Shown: one piece after another, positions 53,343-61,904 of the stretch
How the letters are laid out: the number at the start of each line of letters is the position of its first letter
How positions within the stretch are numbered: position 1 is the stretch's first letter
DNA from: CAWCDJ01 sp963794265
GTDB lineage: Bacteria; Acidobacteriota; Terriglobia; Bryobacterales; Bryobacteraceae
Direction: 5' to 3'
Assembly: GCA_963794265.1 (NCBI GenBank)
Contig: CAWCDJ010000002.1
Coordinates: forward strand, 68,310-132,309
Length of the DNA: 64,000 bases
Program-made: the position numbers and the translations under genes
Notes under the pieces: model-generated
The model's database searches: none
Told to the model about the DNA's origin: nothing
What the model saw: only the letters and a program-made list of their open reading frames with translations

Positions 53343-55046
53343 ATGGGCCAACATCCGCCACAATCGGACGCAATCAATCGCCGCAGTTTGCTGACCCGGG
53401 GCACAGCCCTGGTGGGAGCCGCAGCCGCCGAACTCGCGTTCAACGCATCCGCTGAGGAGAACCCGCAGGCGGAAGTAAAGACCGCCGCCCGGCCTGCTTC
53501 GGCGGTGGCGTCCCCGAACCTGCACCCGCCGGTTGTCCAGGTCAAAAGCGGAAAACTCCGCGGCTTCCGGGACGGCAAGGTCTTTACTTTCCTCGGCGTC
53601 CCTTATGCCGTGGCGGAGCGCTTCGAAATGCCGAAGCCTGTTCCAGGGTGGGAAGGCGTCAAGGGCGCTCAAGTGTGGGGACCTGTCTGCCCGATCCCGC
53701 AGGCGACCAGCGTCGGCGGCGACGATTTTGTGTTTCCTCACCGCTACTGGGTAGAGAACGAACACTGCCAGGTGTTGAACGTCTGGACGCAAAGCACAGC
53801 GGCGGGGGCGAAGAAGCCCGTGATGGTATGGATGCACGGCGGAGGGTTTACCAATGGCTCGTCGATGGAGTCCTATGCGTACGACGGCAAAACGCTGTGC
53901 GAGTTCGGCAACGTCGTCGCGGTCAGCCTCAACCACCGGCTGAACATCATCGGCACGCTCGATCTCTCGGCTTATGGCTCCGAGTACGCCAATTCGCGCA
54001 ACACGGGCATGGCCGATCTCGTCGCCGCGCTTGAGTGGATTCACGACAACATCGAAGCCTTTGGCGGAGATCCCGGCAATGTGACCGTCTTCGGCCAGTC
54101 CGGCGGCGGCGGCAAGGTTTCGCGGCTGATGCACATGCCTGCGGCGAAGGGCCTGTTTCACAAGGTGATCTGCCAAAGCGGCGGCAACCTGAACTATCGC
54201 GACACCGAGCCTGCCAAGGTCATTCAGGACCAGCGGGCTGTCGCCGCCGAGACCCTGAAGAATCTCGGTCTCGAGGGCGGCCGGATCGACAAGTTGCAGA
54301 GGGTTCCGTATCGCGATCTGCTGGCGGCAGGCAACGCCGCGAACCAAGCCGTGGCCAAGCAACTTGGCCGCCAGGCGATGGGCTGGAACCCGGTCGCGGA
54401 CGACAAGTACGTCATGCGCGAGTTCTGCGACTGGGCCGAGTCGATTCCGTACATGGCCGGCACCGTGATGACCGAGTTCACTAGCAATCTAGCCAGGGGT
54501 GAACTCACGAAGAACGAGTGGACCCCGCAGGAGATCGACGAGCGCCTCTCGACCGCCTTCGGCGCGAAGAAGGAAGACATCGTTGCCGAGTTCAAGAAGG
54601 CGCTGCCGCGCAAGAAAGTGCAGGATGTCCTCTTCTTCGACAGCAGGTTCCGGCCCGGCGCCAAGAGCATGCTGGCGCGGAAACTGGAAAAGACCAAAGC
54701 TCCGGTCTACAACTACATTTTCGCCTACGAGTATCAAGTCAACGGCGGTATCACAGCTTTCCATTGTTCTGAGATTGCGTTTGCCTTCCACGCCCTGAGC
54801 GAGCCGCATATCCGCATCGCCACGGGCGGCGCGCCGTCCGCGCTGGCATTGCAGGACAAGGTTTCGCAGGCGTGGGTCAATTTCGCCCGCACGGGTAACC
54901 CGTCGCAGCCGGGCCTCGCCTGGAAGCCGTATACGTTGGCTGCCCGGGAGACCATGGTCTTCGACACGGTCAGCGAACTCCGCTCTGTCAACGACGACCG
55001 ACTGCTGTCGCTATTGCCGCAGGGCGGCGGCCGCCGGGGGGCATAG
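53343..55046 (+). CDS. Tat-exported carboxylesterase type B
   Basis: A 567-residue alpha/beta hydrolase. The N-terminus NRRSLLTRGTALVGAAAA looks like a twin-arginine or plain signal. Oxyanion-hole motif MHGGGF (164-169), nucleophile S253 in FGQSGGGG (family consensus GxSxG; usual GESAG is altered) and the late AFHCSEIAF histidine are seen. Substrate is some ester, not deducible. AAGGAGG precedes the ATG closely. The gene stands alone, 152 bases after the regulator. Confidence 0.88.
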   Translation: MGQHPPQSDAINRRSLLTRGTALVGAAAAELAFNASAEENPQAEVKTAARPASAVASPNLHPPVVQVKSGKLRGFRDGKVFTFLGVPYAVAERFEMPKPVPGWEGVKGAQVWGPVCPIPQATSVGGDDFVFPHRYWVENEHCQVLNVWTQSTAAGAKKPVMVWMHGGGFTNGSSMESYAYDGKTLCEFGNVVAVSLNHRLNIIGTLDLSAYGSEYANSRNTGMADLVAALEWIHDNIEAFGGDPGNVTVFGQSGGGGKVSRLMHMPAAKGLFHKVICQSGGNLNYRDTEPAKVIQDQRAVAAETLKNLGLEGGRIDKLQRVPYRDLLAAGNAANQAVAKQLGRQAMGWNPVADDKYVMREFCDWAESIPYMAGTVMTEFTSNLARGELTKNEWTPQEIDERLSTAFGAKKEDIVAEFKKALPRKKVQDVLFFDSRFRPGAKSMLARKLEKTKAPVYNYIFAYEYQVNGGITAFHCSEIAFAFHALSEPHIRIATGGAPSALALQDKVSQAWVNFARTGNPSQPGLAWKPYTLAARETMVFDTVSELRSVNDDRLLSLLPQGGGRRGA

Positions 55047-55818
55047 CACCTATCGTAGTTCGATCCAAGCGTTGGCCTCTCCCTGGCGGCATGCGCTACT
55101 CCAAGAGAAGCGGTGCGAAGTCGGCGAGGTTCCGCCGGCCAGCGACGCCTTGGATTCGCGCGCCTCGGCCCCGAGTTGCTTGATCTCGGAGCCGGATTGC
55201 CCTCGCTCTCGCTCATTCTGTTGGTGAAGACCGCGGTGACGTCCGTTGTCACAGAGCCGTACAGGCCGAACTTGCTCGATTCCGAAACGGGTGGCCGACA
55301 ACGAAGCCGGCCGGTGAACCGGTCCGAGGACGCGCGCGCGATGATGTACGGCGGCAACGCGCCGGTGTTCGTGCCAGCCAGCATGACGGCCAGAGCCCGG
55401 ATTTGCTTGCCGGGCTACTACCACTCTTATTTCGACCATGGCGCAGCACGGGATGATACCGCGGGTCCCGCCGCCTGCGGCGGAAAAAGATCGTGGGCTT
55501 CATAGTCCTTTCCAGGCCTGCGGAAATGATCTGCACGCCTCGGATGGTCAGATGGTTGCAGGGTTCATGTTGCGGTAAATCACCGCCCCTTTCAGGCCGT
55601 AGCCGAGCAGCCGGCCGTACCGGCGCGGCTTCGTGAGCCGGTCGATGTTCGCCGCGACGCGGTCGACTTCGGTCCCGATGCCGAAACCCCATCTGGACTG
55701 GCGCTCTCCAGAGGGCGACCTTTCAAGGGCTTGCGAGGACCTCCTGTGCATACTGAAAGAAGTAGGTTTGGGCGAAGGGAGGAGTTCACGAGGCTTTCCC
55801 CGTGGGAACCCTGCGGGG
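55047..55818. other. Degraded region without intact gene
   Basis: 772 bases with no convincing gene. On the minus strand a piece around 55557-55700 reads like the C-terminus of a real protein (GFGIGTEVDRVAANIDRL, then TKPRRYGRLLGYGLKGAV and a stop), but the frame upstream has no coding character. I take it as a remnant cut by the IS21-family insertion next to it. The source family was not recognised. Confidence 0.4.
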
Positions 55819-55865
55819 TGTTCGGCGACAATTAGATCTCCCGGCTGACGACAATTAAAACTCCC
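55819..55865 (+). repeat. IS21-family left end with two subterminal repeats
   Basis: Begins TGTTCGG and contains gcgacaattagatctccc (55825-55842) and gacgacaattaaaactccc (55847-55865). Two spaced copies of such a motif just inside the end are typical of IS21-family termini, and a transposase remnant of that family follows. No matching right end was found downstream. Confidence 0.6.
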
Positions 55866-55918
55866 GCTCGAGGCAACGACCCCGCGCCGGTAGCAGAAGT
55901 CGCGAGTCAGCGCGCCCG

Positions 55919-56490
55919 TTTGGCGAGGTGTGGGACGCCGTTCAGCAGCAGATCCAGGAGAGCCCCGGGCTGGAGGCCAAGACACTGTTCGAGTGGCTGC
56001 AACGGGAATATCCGGGGCGATTCAGCGACGGTCAGATCCGGACGCTGCAACGACGCATCAAGCTATGGCGGGTGAAGCCGCAGCACACCACCCCGGCCAG
56101 TCCCAACGAGAACGGGGATGCGAGCAGAGCCATTACCGGTTCAAGCGAGCGATGGAGCAGGCGCTGCTGCTGCGCGGGAGCCGTGACTTCGGCGGCATGG
56201 CCGAATACGCGCAGTTCCTCAAGAACCTGTTCGTGCAGCGGAATGCGGGGCGGCGGGACAGGCTTGCCGAAGAGATGGCGGTGATGCGGGAGTTGCCGGC
56301 GCGGCGGATGGAATCGGCCAAACGGGAACGGGTGAAGGTGGACTCGGGCAGTCTGATCCACGTCGAGCGGAACTCGTATTCGGTGAACAGCCGACTGATT
56401 GGCGCGCGGGTGGAAGCGCGGTCGTACCTGGACCACGTCGAGGTTTGGTACGGGCAGCGAAAGGTAGCAGACCTGCCGCGGCTGGCGTGA
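55919..56490 (+). pseudogene. IS21-family transposase (IstA) remnant
   Basis: Two parts of an IstA are recognisable. The first (about 55919-56070; GEVWDAVQQQIQESPGLEAK, then TLFEWLQREYPGRF and IRTLQRRIKLWR) is the region before the catalytic core. The second (about 56100-56490; PNENGD, then EQSHYRFKRAMEQALLLRGSRDF, and HVERNSYSVNSRLIGARVEARSYLDHVEVWYG) is the C-terminus. The N-terminal helix-turn-helix and most of the DDE core between them are deleted, and a one-base shift follows NENGD. The IstB helper gene and right end are absent. The element is dead. Confidence 0.8.
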
Positions 56491-56773
56491 TGAACCGGAT
56501 CGGGAACGGCCGCTACTTCGCGCGGCGCTTGTTCCGCGGCCCTCGCCCACCCGCCCTCCGTTTCTGGAGATGCAGTCGTGGCACGAGGTTCCAACCGCGC
56601 TTCTCGTGCACAACGTCGGCGGTCAGCGGCCCAGGTTCCACCGCCGCGCCAGCCTGCTTCATCCGGATGGCCTTCTACTCCAATGCCTCGGCGCGGCGCA
56701 GGGCCTTCTCGCCCTTCTTCGCGAGCTTCCGGATCGCGGCGATCCGCTCGTCGGCCGTGGGTCCAGGCCCGGA
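56491..56773. other. Short region with coding-like remnant on the minus strand
   Basis: 283 bases. One minus-strand frame near 56690-56765 reads TADERIAAIRKLAKKGEKAL followed by a stop, which has coding character but no start or domain context. Likely a fragment beyond the IS21 breakpoint. Confidence 0.25.
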
Positions 56774-57607
56774 TCACTTCTGCAATACAACCGTTACTGC
56801 GGGCGATTCCTGTGGGCTTGCGGGCTCCTTCGTGATCTCGCCGATGGGCAGCACGGTCGGGGTCGATAGGACGTAGACCCTAAAATGCATCCCATTGGGC
56901 GTATTGGGCTGGCCGAAATTGGCCGAGTCCCTCCACTCGGGGGAGGCAATTTGAAATTGGATCCACTTGCGTCCCGACTGATCTTCGGGCGCGGAGACCA
57001 GGTAATTGTTCAGCTTGGGTTGCCACCCTTTGCCCGAGACGTCCGCATGAAGTCCGACGGTCGCGCCCTCGGTTGGGCTGGTGATCCGAATGCCCGAACC
57101 GGGCTGCGCGATCAACGACTGCGCGACCAAAACGCCCACGACGACCACCGCCAGCAGGGCAGCGGCCATCGCCGACTTTCGGGCCCGTGTCCACCGGTCC
57201 GCTCGGCTGCCGGCCACCGGCATCATGCCTGGCGGGACCGCCGCCGTCGGCATCGGCTCGGGCGCCGGACCCTCCTCGACCCGCGGCGGCTCAACTGTCG
57301 CCGCCGCGGTTGGCGCGGGCCGCACATTGGTCTCAATTCGAGGCACGAACTTGCCGACGGGAATCCCGATCCGCCACGGGTCGCCTGCGCCCTCGCCACG
57401 GTAATATGTGTCCAATCTGCTTCTCACGTCGGCTACAGCCATGCTCACAGTGGAATGATCCGCGTTGGGATTATTGGCGTAGCGATCCTGCAGGATCGTG
57501 TTGATGCTCGCCTCTCGGCCAGCTAGCCGCTCATCCACGAGGTATCCGAAGATCGTGCTGTACTTGGGCGCGTTCTTGAATGGCTTGCTGTTAAGGATTT
57601 TGGTCAC
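56774..57607 (-). CDS. Membrane protein with N-terminal winged-helix-like domain and extracytoplasmic Ig-like domain
   Basis: A 277-residue protein, start GTG. Residues 1-90 (ILNSKPFKNAPKYSTIFGYLVDERLAGRE, DVRSRLDTYYRGEGAGDPWRIGIPVGKFVPRI) follow the small DNA-binding-like domain found at the N-terminus of many acidobacterial TPR and adenylate-cyclase-like regulators, where the pattern is LxYLVExxLAG, VRxRLxxYYxxEG, I-PxGxYxPxF. A Pro/Ala linker, one membrane segment (about 146-164) and an outer beta domain (GIRITSPTEGATVGLHADVSGKGW) follow. This is ToxR-like topology. The usual domain starts earlier than this GTG, and the missing part lies upstream behind an in-frame stop (57632-57634). Confidence 0.7.
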   Translation of the reverse strand: MTKILNSKPFKNAPKYSTIFGYLVDERLAGREASINTILQDRYANNPNADHSTVSMAVADVRSRLDTYYRGEGAGDPWRIGIPVGKFVPRIETNVRPAPTAAATVEPPRVEEGPAPEPMPTAAVPPGMMPVAGSRADRWTRARKSAMAAALLAVVVVGVLVAQSLIAQPGSGIRITSPTEGATVGLHADVSGKGWQPKLNNYLVSAPEDQSGRKWIQFQIASPEWRDSANFGQPNTPNGMHFRVYVLSTPTVLPIGEITKEPASPQESPAVTVVLQK

Positions 57608-57631
57608 CTGACCTCGGATGTCGCGATGCCA

Positions 57632-57679
57632 TTATGGGCTGACATCCGATTGAAGTTCTTTGTTCTCAATATCTGACAT
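57632..57679 (-). other. 15-codon leader ORF in frame with the downstream gene, ended by TAA
   Basis: ATG at 57679 with GGAGG-type ribosome site (TGGAGGGAATC) encodes MSDIENKELQSDVSP and stops at TAA. The frame then continues WHRDIRGQ directly into the GTG-started gene at 57607. The residues after the stop resemble the usual start of the domain (IRGQVTKIL), so the leader is probably the original N-terminus, cut off by a nonsense mutation, or a recoding or reinitiation site. Confidence 0.5.
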
Positions 57680-58513
57680 GATTCCCTCCAGGTGAGGTGA
57701 ACTGCCGAAACGCCACCTGACCGTAAACTGCTGGTGCAGGCCGGGCAGACGTGGCAAACTCCCTGTTTAGAATCGCTTTGCGGCATCCCCTCCTCACAAC
57801 CACGTACCTCTTATTCCAGTATCCGCCGAATAGAAAAAGCAAGCGATCAGCCAAAGCAACGGAGCCATGATGAACCCGCGATCCGAGAGCAAGGAGTCCA
57901 TGGAGCAGTGATCGACTCGATGCTCAAGCGGCGAGCCATCCGGGAGGCAATGCCCCTGGACGGCGGCTACCAGGTCACGTTCGAGGGGTGCGGCCACGTT
58001 TGACCACATGCTACGGTCTCCTCTTTCAAATCTAGAAGAGGAGTTTTCATGTTGGTCAAACCTATCGAAGCACCGGCCGTATGCTCACGCGACGCCCTTT
58101 TGCAGGGATTTGAAGGCGAACTGCTGCAGCAAGGGTACCGGAAAGTGGCGGGACCACATGCACGCCCATCTCGGACTCTGGCCTTCAGTGGCGTGCCGCA
58201 AAACTCTAAGGGAATTCCGGCCAGTTCGCCCGCCGCCCGTAGCCACTGGGCGCGCGACGCCGCGCCCCGCACCAGACGTCCAGGCCGCCGGGTCGGGCGC
58301 AACGTGGCCGCCCCCTGCGCGAGTGTCGGGCCGCCTGGGACAGATCTCCCTATATAGGAAATTAATTGTTGTCGTCCTGGACGACGACGAGGACAACGTA
58401 GTCATTGACGCGAAACTGTCCCGAATATCCCAAGCCCGTGGGCGCAAGATACTTACCGTCGTGAGTCCCTGGAGACCACTATCCCGAGGCCACGTGGAGG
58501 CGAAGTGGCAACT
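57680..58513. other. Region without intact gene; coding remnants
   Basis: About 830 bases. Besides the integrase-like fragment listed separately, a plus-strand GTG frame at 57908-58003 (VIDSMLKRRAIREAMPLDGG, ending GCGHV) and a minus-strand frame at 58362-58476 (GKYLAPTGLGYSGQFRVNDY, then VVLVVVQDDNN and stop) look like pieces of proteins. Neither has full context. Nothing else supported. Confidence 0.3.
58049..58240 (+). pseudogene. Possible tyrosine-recombinase N-terminal fragment
   Basis: A GAGGAG ribosome site 6 bases before an ATG is followed by MLVKPIEAPAVCSRDALLQG and FEGELLQQGYRK. After a one-base shift the text goes on as RDHMHAHLGLW. This resembles the start and SAM-like core-binding domain of some tyrosine recombinases (an E-L-L-x-x-G-Y-x-x-x-T/A-x-R-x-H-x-x-x-x-x-H-L-x-x-W pattern). 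The catalytic domain is absent. The idea is supported by the tRNA fragment 370 bases downstream, but remains tentative. Confidence 0.3.
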
Positions 58514-58712
58514 TTGGACTCCAAATGGACTCCAGCGATGCACTTTCGGAGGTCTTTTGAGGGTAGCCAGTGACGTGTAACTACTTGTAGTTGGTATGGT
58601 TTAGGGGTGGTGGCCAGGGACGGAATCGAACCGCCGACGCCAGCCTTTTCAGGGCTGCGCCTTCTTGTGTTTTCAATAACTTACGGGCTTCTGGAGTCCA
58701 ATTGGAGTCCAA
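58514..58712. repeat. Inverted repeat pair flanking the tRNA-Phe fragment
   Basis: ttggactccaaatggactcc (with ag after it, 58514-58535) and its reverse complement at 58691-58712 match at 21 of 22 positions. They bracket a 155-base segment that holds the tRNA-Phe 3' fragment. Each arm itself contains a doubled GGACTCCA. They could be recombinase arm sites or ends of a small inserted cassette. Confidence 0.7.
58609..58661 (-). other. 3' fragment of tRNA-Phe (GAA), probable attachment-site remnant
   Basis: Read on the minus strand: anticodon arm CAGCC-CTGAAAA-GGCTG (anticodon GAA), variable loop, T-arm GGCGG-TTCGATT-CCGTC and acceptor 3' strand CCTGGCC plus ACC. The D-arm and 5' acceptor strand, expected in the 27 bases upstream, are missing; unrelated sequence stands there. 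Elements integrating into tRNA genes leave exactly such 3' copies, so this is likely an att site and not a working tRNA. Confidence 0.75.
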
Positions 58713-59126
58713 GGTGGCCTCAAGTCCTTTCCCCTCAATCACCTGCGTGGACGCCAGATCGTGGGACTGTAAGTGGTTGTAACTAGAGCCTGTCGCCACG
58801 ATCACCACGTCACCACCGTATTTTTGGCCTCGTGGTTGTTGCTGACAAAAATCGCCTTCGTCCTATATATGCAGATCGCGGAGATCGTGGCGATAGCAGA
58901 AACCAGCGGAAAGGCAAAGCCCGCGCACCGGCTACCAGGCGATCAAAGCGCGACCGCAAGTGCATATCCGCGGCTAGTCGTTAGAAGACCAAGTGGATCG
59001 ACATGGACCTCTCAAGAGGGGTCCCTTTCGGGACCAAGGCTTCTCAGGTCCAAGCGGTGAAAGAATTGAGATCTCATCGGGGGGCCCCAGGATGCGAACA
59101 AAAGAAATCCAGAATATCATTCTCTA
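58713..59126. other. Intergenic region with one perfect hairpin
   Basis: 414 bases without a supported gene. A perfect hairpin GGTCCC-TTTC-GGGACC lies at 59020-59035, about 90 bases upstream of the next ATG, without a following T-run. It may be a 5' leader structure. Nothing else stands out. Confidence 0.4.
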
Positions 59127-59750
59127 ATGTTCGAAAGTGTAGAACGCCAATCCACTGCCCAGGACAGGAAAAAAGCACTCGTCATCGTAGCGCCCCTCGT
59201 TGTTCTTCTTGGCGCGCTCGTATACGGTTGGATCTCAGGAGGAGATGCCCAGAAAGCCTCGGTGGAGCATCTGCCCGAGATGCAAAGTATCGATCTCGAC
59301 CCGAGAATCCTGGATCAGGATGGGCTGGAAGACCTCCTCGGGAAAAACGAGAGGGTTGACACGCACATGGTGTATAGGAACGGCACAGAACTCTCGTGGA
59401 GGGGATTTGTCGAAGCCTGGGTGTACGAGCCCGGTGCCGGTAGGCCTAGGCTCTATTCGCTTGAGGTCGTCGACCCCTTCCTTGGCTCGATCCTCGGCAT
59501 CCATCCAAAAGACTCCCTTGCTCAGGCGATAGCAGTTTTCAGGAGGCTGGAGGCACAAGGGGAGGGTCATTGTCTGTGTATGTTCGACCAGGACGGGAAG
59601 CCCAAAATTGAAAACAATTGGGATTTTGAATTCCGTCAAAACAGGTGGAGCGAGGGGCAATATTGGCACTTGACGTGGAGCACCGGCGAAGACGGTAAGA
59701 TCAATCGCGTAGCGATGAGGGACAGCAGTGTAATGCTCTCCAGCAAGTAG
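59127..59750 (+). CDS. Single-pass membrane protein of unknown function
   Basis: A 207-residue protein with a charged N-terminus (FESVERQSTAQDRKK), one membrane segment (about 17-38) and a 165-residue outer part. The outer part has alternating strands (VDTHMVYRNGTELSWRGFVEAWVYEP, YSLEVVDPFLGSILGIHP), a helix (SLAQAIAVFRRLEAQG) and NRWSEGQYWHLTWSTGEDGKINRVAM near the end. No family recognised. Codon use looks normal and the frame is intact, unlike its neighbours. No clear ribosome site. Confidence 0.55.
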   Translation: MFESVERQSTAQDRKKALVIVAPLVVLLGALVYGWISGGDAQKASVEHLPEMQSIDLDPRILDQDGLEDLLGKNERVDTHMVYRNGTELSWRGFVEAWVYEPGAGRPRLYSLEVVDPFLGSILGIHPKDSLAQAIAVFRRLEAQGEGHCLCMFDQDGKPKIENNWDFEFRQNRWSEGQYWHLTWSTGEDGKINRVAMRDSSVMLSSK

Positions 59751-60099
59751 ATTCGCGGCCCGCCAGGGCCAACTCCGAAGTTTCATCGCCCGCGTTTGGT
59801 CCGAGTCCGCTAGGGCCTTCCGTTGAATCCCCCCGCTCGACCAAGAAGAACGGCCCGAGCTCCAATGCACACGCATGCTTGATCGGCCAGTCGGCGGTAG
59901 GCCAGCACGCGACCGCAGCGCTACCCAGCACTGGGCGACTTTTGTTCTCCGCTCGCGCGATTCGTGTTTGAGGGTCCGTTACTCCTTGAATGCAAACGCT
60001 TTAAAATGTATTGACCTCGATCATGTTTTTTGCCATGATCCCCGCAGCATCATCTTGCGGGCATACCCGCAACTCCCACAGCGTTGACCTCCACCACCC
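59751..60099. other. Intergenic, nothing recognised
   Basis: 349 bases. Frames here lack coding character, and I see no RNA gene, terminator or repeat. Confidence 0.4.
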
Positions 60100-60432
60100 G
60101 TGCGTAAAAACATCCGCATCACGAACCCAGTCTCTGGTCCGGGCTTCACGTCGTTGAACCGCGCCAAACGATTCGTCAAGCATCGCGATGCCGAATGGGT
60201 CCAGTCCGGCGTCTCGATTCGCTTCCTGCGCAATTCGTGCAACCGCCGCGAGCAGTCCGTCTCGCAGAACGCGCGCCTTGCGCCCTACTGGTATGATCGC
60301 GCCAGCCACGAGGGCATCGCGCGCATCGACGCGCTGGCCAACACGCCAGTGATCGCGCCCGCCCGGTTGCTGGGCCTCGGCAAGCGGAAGGGCGCCAGCC
60401 GACACACGTTCCTGGCCACGCAAGGATTTTGA
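60100..60432 (+). CDS. Small basic protein, unknown, probably from a mobile element
   Basis: A 110-residue basic protein from a GTG start: ITNPVSGPGFTSLNRAKRFV, then AEWVQSGVSIRFLR, and a basic C-terminus. Its S-L-x-R-A-x-R-F-V helix is reminiscent of small hypothetical proteins from prophage-like regions, but I cannot name a family. A minus-strand ORF of similar length overlaps it; I prefer the plus strand for its residue composition and its direction, shared with the following genes. Confidence 0.4.
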   Translation: MRKNIRITNPVSGPGFTSLNRAKRFVKHRDAEWVQSGVSIRFLRNSCNRREQSVSQNARLAPYWYDRASHEGIARIDALANTPVIAPARLLGLGKRKGASRHTFLATQGF

Positions 60433-60640
60433 TTGCCATCCACGCGCGGCGTTCCGCTGGTGTTGCCTTCAATTCGATCCGCGCTGCGTGTCACATTGGC
60501 CAGGCGCACTCCGATCGCCGCGAACCTCGCGCCGGCCGATCTTCATCAGCGTGGTATTTGATTGCCTGGTCTGAGATGGATTAGCCGGCGTTCCGGTATA
60601 TCTCCAGCAGCAACGCAAATCACAGCAGGGGGTCACGAAA

Positions 60641-61396
60641 ATGCCGAGGGTGGATCGGCCCAGGTGCAAGAGCTGTAAGCGCGTGGGGAGTCCGGACGAA
60701 CTGGAGACGTGGGGAAGGCGTAGGAACGGATGGCTGAAGCAGTTGTGCCCGACCTGCGAGGCCGCAAGGATTGCCAGTCACAAGTGCATCCATTGTGGCC
60801 GATCGGCTTCGGGTGTGGATGATTGGCCGAGGCAGGAGAATGGCGCTCTCAATGCGCTGTGCCCGGCATGCACGGCCCTATGGCAAGCCAAACGCGATTC
60901 TTATGCTTGTGCGCACTGCGGCATAACAATCGCAAAGTGCCCCGAGTGGGGCCGATATCAAAACGGTCGGCTAAAAAGCCTCTGTCCTACCTGCGACGCG
61001 AGCCCCGATAGGCTGCAGGCGCAAGCGCGGAAGAGGGAAGCGGCGACGACCGGATATAGACGCGGATGGAGCAGTACTCCGGCGTACAGGCGGATCTCGC
61101 GCGAGCGCGAAGCCGCCAGAGAGGGCCGGGAGCTTACCGCCTACATACCACAAGCAGAGCGTGAGCGCAGCGGGCGCATGCTTTCCGTCGAACAACGCGC
61201 CGAGGCGTTGCGGAGGAGTTGGGCGCGGAAGATGCTCGCTGATTTCAGAAAGTTCGATCGCGAAGCGTTTCGCGAGTTCTACCGCACCGATTTCGAGTTT
61301 CGCGAGCAGCAGAAGGCAAAGTACCGCGACTATTACCGGCGCCACCGTCATGCTGAGGTCGCGCGGGGAAGCAGGTACAAGCGCGAGAAATGCTGA
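60641..61396 (+). CDS. Protein with three tandem zinc ribbons and a basic helical tail
   Basis: A 251-residue protein. Three similar modules of about 42 residues carry a CxxC pair and a CPxC pair: CKSC...LCPTC (9-39), CIHC...LCPAC (49-77), CAHC...LCPTC (89-119). Each has a W-x-R-x-x-N-G turn between the pairs, so they arose by duplication. The C-terminal 130 residues are Arg/Glu-rich helices (AEALRRSWARKMLADFRKFD, REFYRTDFEFREQQKAKYRDYYRR). It probably binds DNA or RNA. Its end overlaps the HNH gene by 7 bases, suggesting the two work together, as in phage-type HNH modules. Confidence 0.75.
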   Translation: MPRVDRPRCKSCKRVGSPDELETWGRRRNGWLKQLCPTCEAARIASHKCIHCGRSASGVDDWPRQENGALNALCPACTALWQAKRDSYACAHCGITIAKCPEWGRYQNGRLKSLCPTCDASPDRLQAQARKREAATTGYRRGWSSTPAYRRISREREAAREGRELTAYIPQAERERSGRMLSVEQRAEALRRSWARKMLADFRKFDREAFREFYRTDFEFREQQKAKYRDYYRRHRHAEVARGSRYKREKC

Positions 61397-61734
61397 GCCG
61401 GAACCGGGAGTGGAGCACCAGCCGAAGAGAGCGCGAGGACGTGTCCGCGGACGGCACGGTGACGCCCGGAGCTATCGCGCGGCTGAAAGAGAGCGCACAC
61501 AACTGTGCGTATTGCGGCGGCTCGCTGATCGAGAAGCAGACGGATCACATGATTCCGCTTGTACTCGGCGGGGAGCACGCGCTTCGCAACATCGTGATTA
61601 CCTGCCCCTCGTGTAACGGCAGGAAGGCGCGGTTGAGCTATCAGGAGTGGCTGGATCGAATCGAGCCGCAGCACCGCGAGCGAACTCTGGCGCTCTATTA
61701 CGAACGGTATGGCGACGCAGCAGCAGCCGCCTGA
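61390..61734 (+). CDS. HNH endonuclease
   Basis: A 114-residue nuclease with the complete motif: zinc pair C39/C42 (CAYC), catalytic DH at 52-53 (TDHMIPLVLGGEH), N67, second zinc pair C72/C75 (CPSCNGRK). Length and sequence match stand-alone HNH proteins of phages and mobile elements, including those next to terminase genes. The ATG overlaps the end of the zinc-ribbon gene. The following methyltransferase remnant suggests a phage-type DNA-processing module. Confidence 0.88.
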   Translation: MLSRNREWSTSRREREDVSADGTVTPGAIARLKESAHNCAYCGGSLIEKQTDHMIPLVLGGEHALRNIVITCPSCNGRKARLSYQEWLDRIEPQHRERTLALYYERYGDAAAAA

Positions 61735-61904
61735 TCGGGCGGCCTTCAATGCTTCGATGGGCCCCCACTGGGCCGGCGGCCTCGGCGCGTTGCCCAGTAG
61801 CCCGAGTGATCTAGCGCCAGACTTTTTGAGAGGTGGCCGGGTGGCCGGGCGGAGCGCGCGGTCCGTAAACTGATGAGCACAACCCCACTCCCGCACCGCA
61901 CCGA

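Noticed and set aside
58609..58661. Functional tRNA-Phe gene
   Set aside because: No D-arm or 5' acceptor strand exists in the bases before the anticodon arm, so only the 3' part is present.
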